Below, in pieces: positions 63,555 through 64,000 of a stretch of 64,000 bases of DNA. Source of the stretch: Siphonodentalium dalli (taxonomy: Eukaryota > Mollusca > Scaphopoda > Gadilida > Siphonodentaliidae); contig CP136069.1 of NCBI GenBank assembly GCA_032622095.1, forward strand, positions 129,065,123 to 129,129,122, in the 5' to 3' direction. Numbering within the stretch: position 1 is the first letter of the stretch; the number at the start of each line of letters is the position of its first letter. The notes under the pieces are model-generated. The model had not been told where the DNA came from. It made no database searches and worked only from the letters and a program-made list of their open reading frames with translations. Made by a program: the position numbers and the translations under genes.

Positions 63555-64000
63555 TTTCCCACCAATGCATCGGATTTCTTCTGCACTTGCAATATTGTGC
63601 CGATATGGTAAAATAAAAGAGTGGAACATATGTGCAGAATGTTGAACACATCAGATGACGATGGCTTCGACCTCCCCTTTTTTTATAATATGTAAAGTCT
63701 GAATATTAGTTTTTGGTGCATTTATCGAACTATACTTTGGTCGATGGAACGCGAAAGAGAAAGGAATGTCCATGTTAACCCTTTCTATGCTATCGCATCA
63801 TTGACGAGTAGTAATTCCACAGCAAATATGTTCATATAATAATTTCAACAAACCACCATTTATAGGTCGTTTGTTTAAATTATTGAACATTTCCCTCAAT
63901 AAATAGGGCTACTTCTGCAAATTTATTTATCTGTCGTCTTCTGCATTTATCACATTAAAGACACATTAAGTGCATATTTCAATAATTCATAGTGATAATT
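63555..64000. other. Window end, nothing further recognised
   Basis: AT-rich sequence with the second, degenerate hairpin of the family described at 63506; no gene. Confidence 0.4.

Overview
The window is eukaryotic nuclear DNA: AT-rich, with short coding exons bounded by GT/AG introns and dense repeats. Two conserved animal genes and the style of the repeats (short hairpin elements, (CCGT)n-bearing repeats, degenerate tandem arrays) suggest a marine invertebrate, most likely a bivalve or other mollusc. That attribution is inference. Everything here was read by eye; no alignment or search was run.

Layout. Positions 1-3689 hold only repeats. RABGGTB, the beta subunit of Rab geranylgeranyltransferase, runs on the + strand from 3690 to 27868 as eight recognisable exons; the exon(s) for about the first 40 residues were not found. 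MORN5 runs on the - strand from 38233 to 30223 as five exons that join in frame to a complete 176-residue protein. The two genes are tail to tail. Their introns are packed with transposon relics: hairpin MITEs, two TTAA-flanked families, Harbinger-like and hAT-like elements, LINE fragments, a 1.8-kb palindrome with a zinc-finger relic in its loop, and a 4.8-kb TIR element enclosing a minisatellite. One RABGGTB exon has an inverted partial copy in the next intron, itself split by an insertion. From about 39.1 to 45.5 kb there are a 5S-rRNA-like segment, a broken LINE endonuclease and several tandem arrays.

The most unusual object occupies 45525-62563. It is a 17-kb element made almost entirely of two inverted arms of about 7.8 kb (45883-53746 and 54749-62554) around a 1.0-kb spacer. 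Its ends read CAGGGG... and ...CCCCTG, it is flanked by the 7-bp repeat TACCTAG, and it sits in a satellite-like repeat found in the same orientation on both sides. Each arm carries the same cargo: an intact 173-residue protein with two PC4-like ssDNA-binding domains behind a CRE/TATA promoter; a broken BIR-RING inhibitor-of-apoptosis (IAP) gene; a 75-residue ORF diverging from the IAP; two further small ORFs; and two copies of a promoter-like module with AP-1 and ETS type sites. No transposase or polymerase was recognised. The arms differ by substitutions and by a clean deletion of roughly 80 bp, which argues against a simple fold-back assembly artefact.

How the parts relate. RABGGTB (vesicle traffic) and MORN5 (a ciliary/sperm-type MORN protein in other animals) are unrelated neighbours. 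The palindromic element looks like an independent mobile or virus-derived unit with a duplicated regulatory and anti-apoptotic style cargo.
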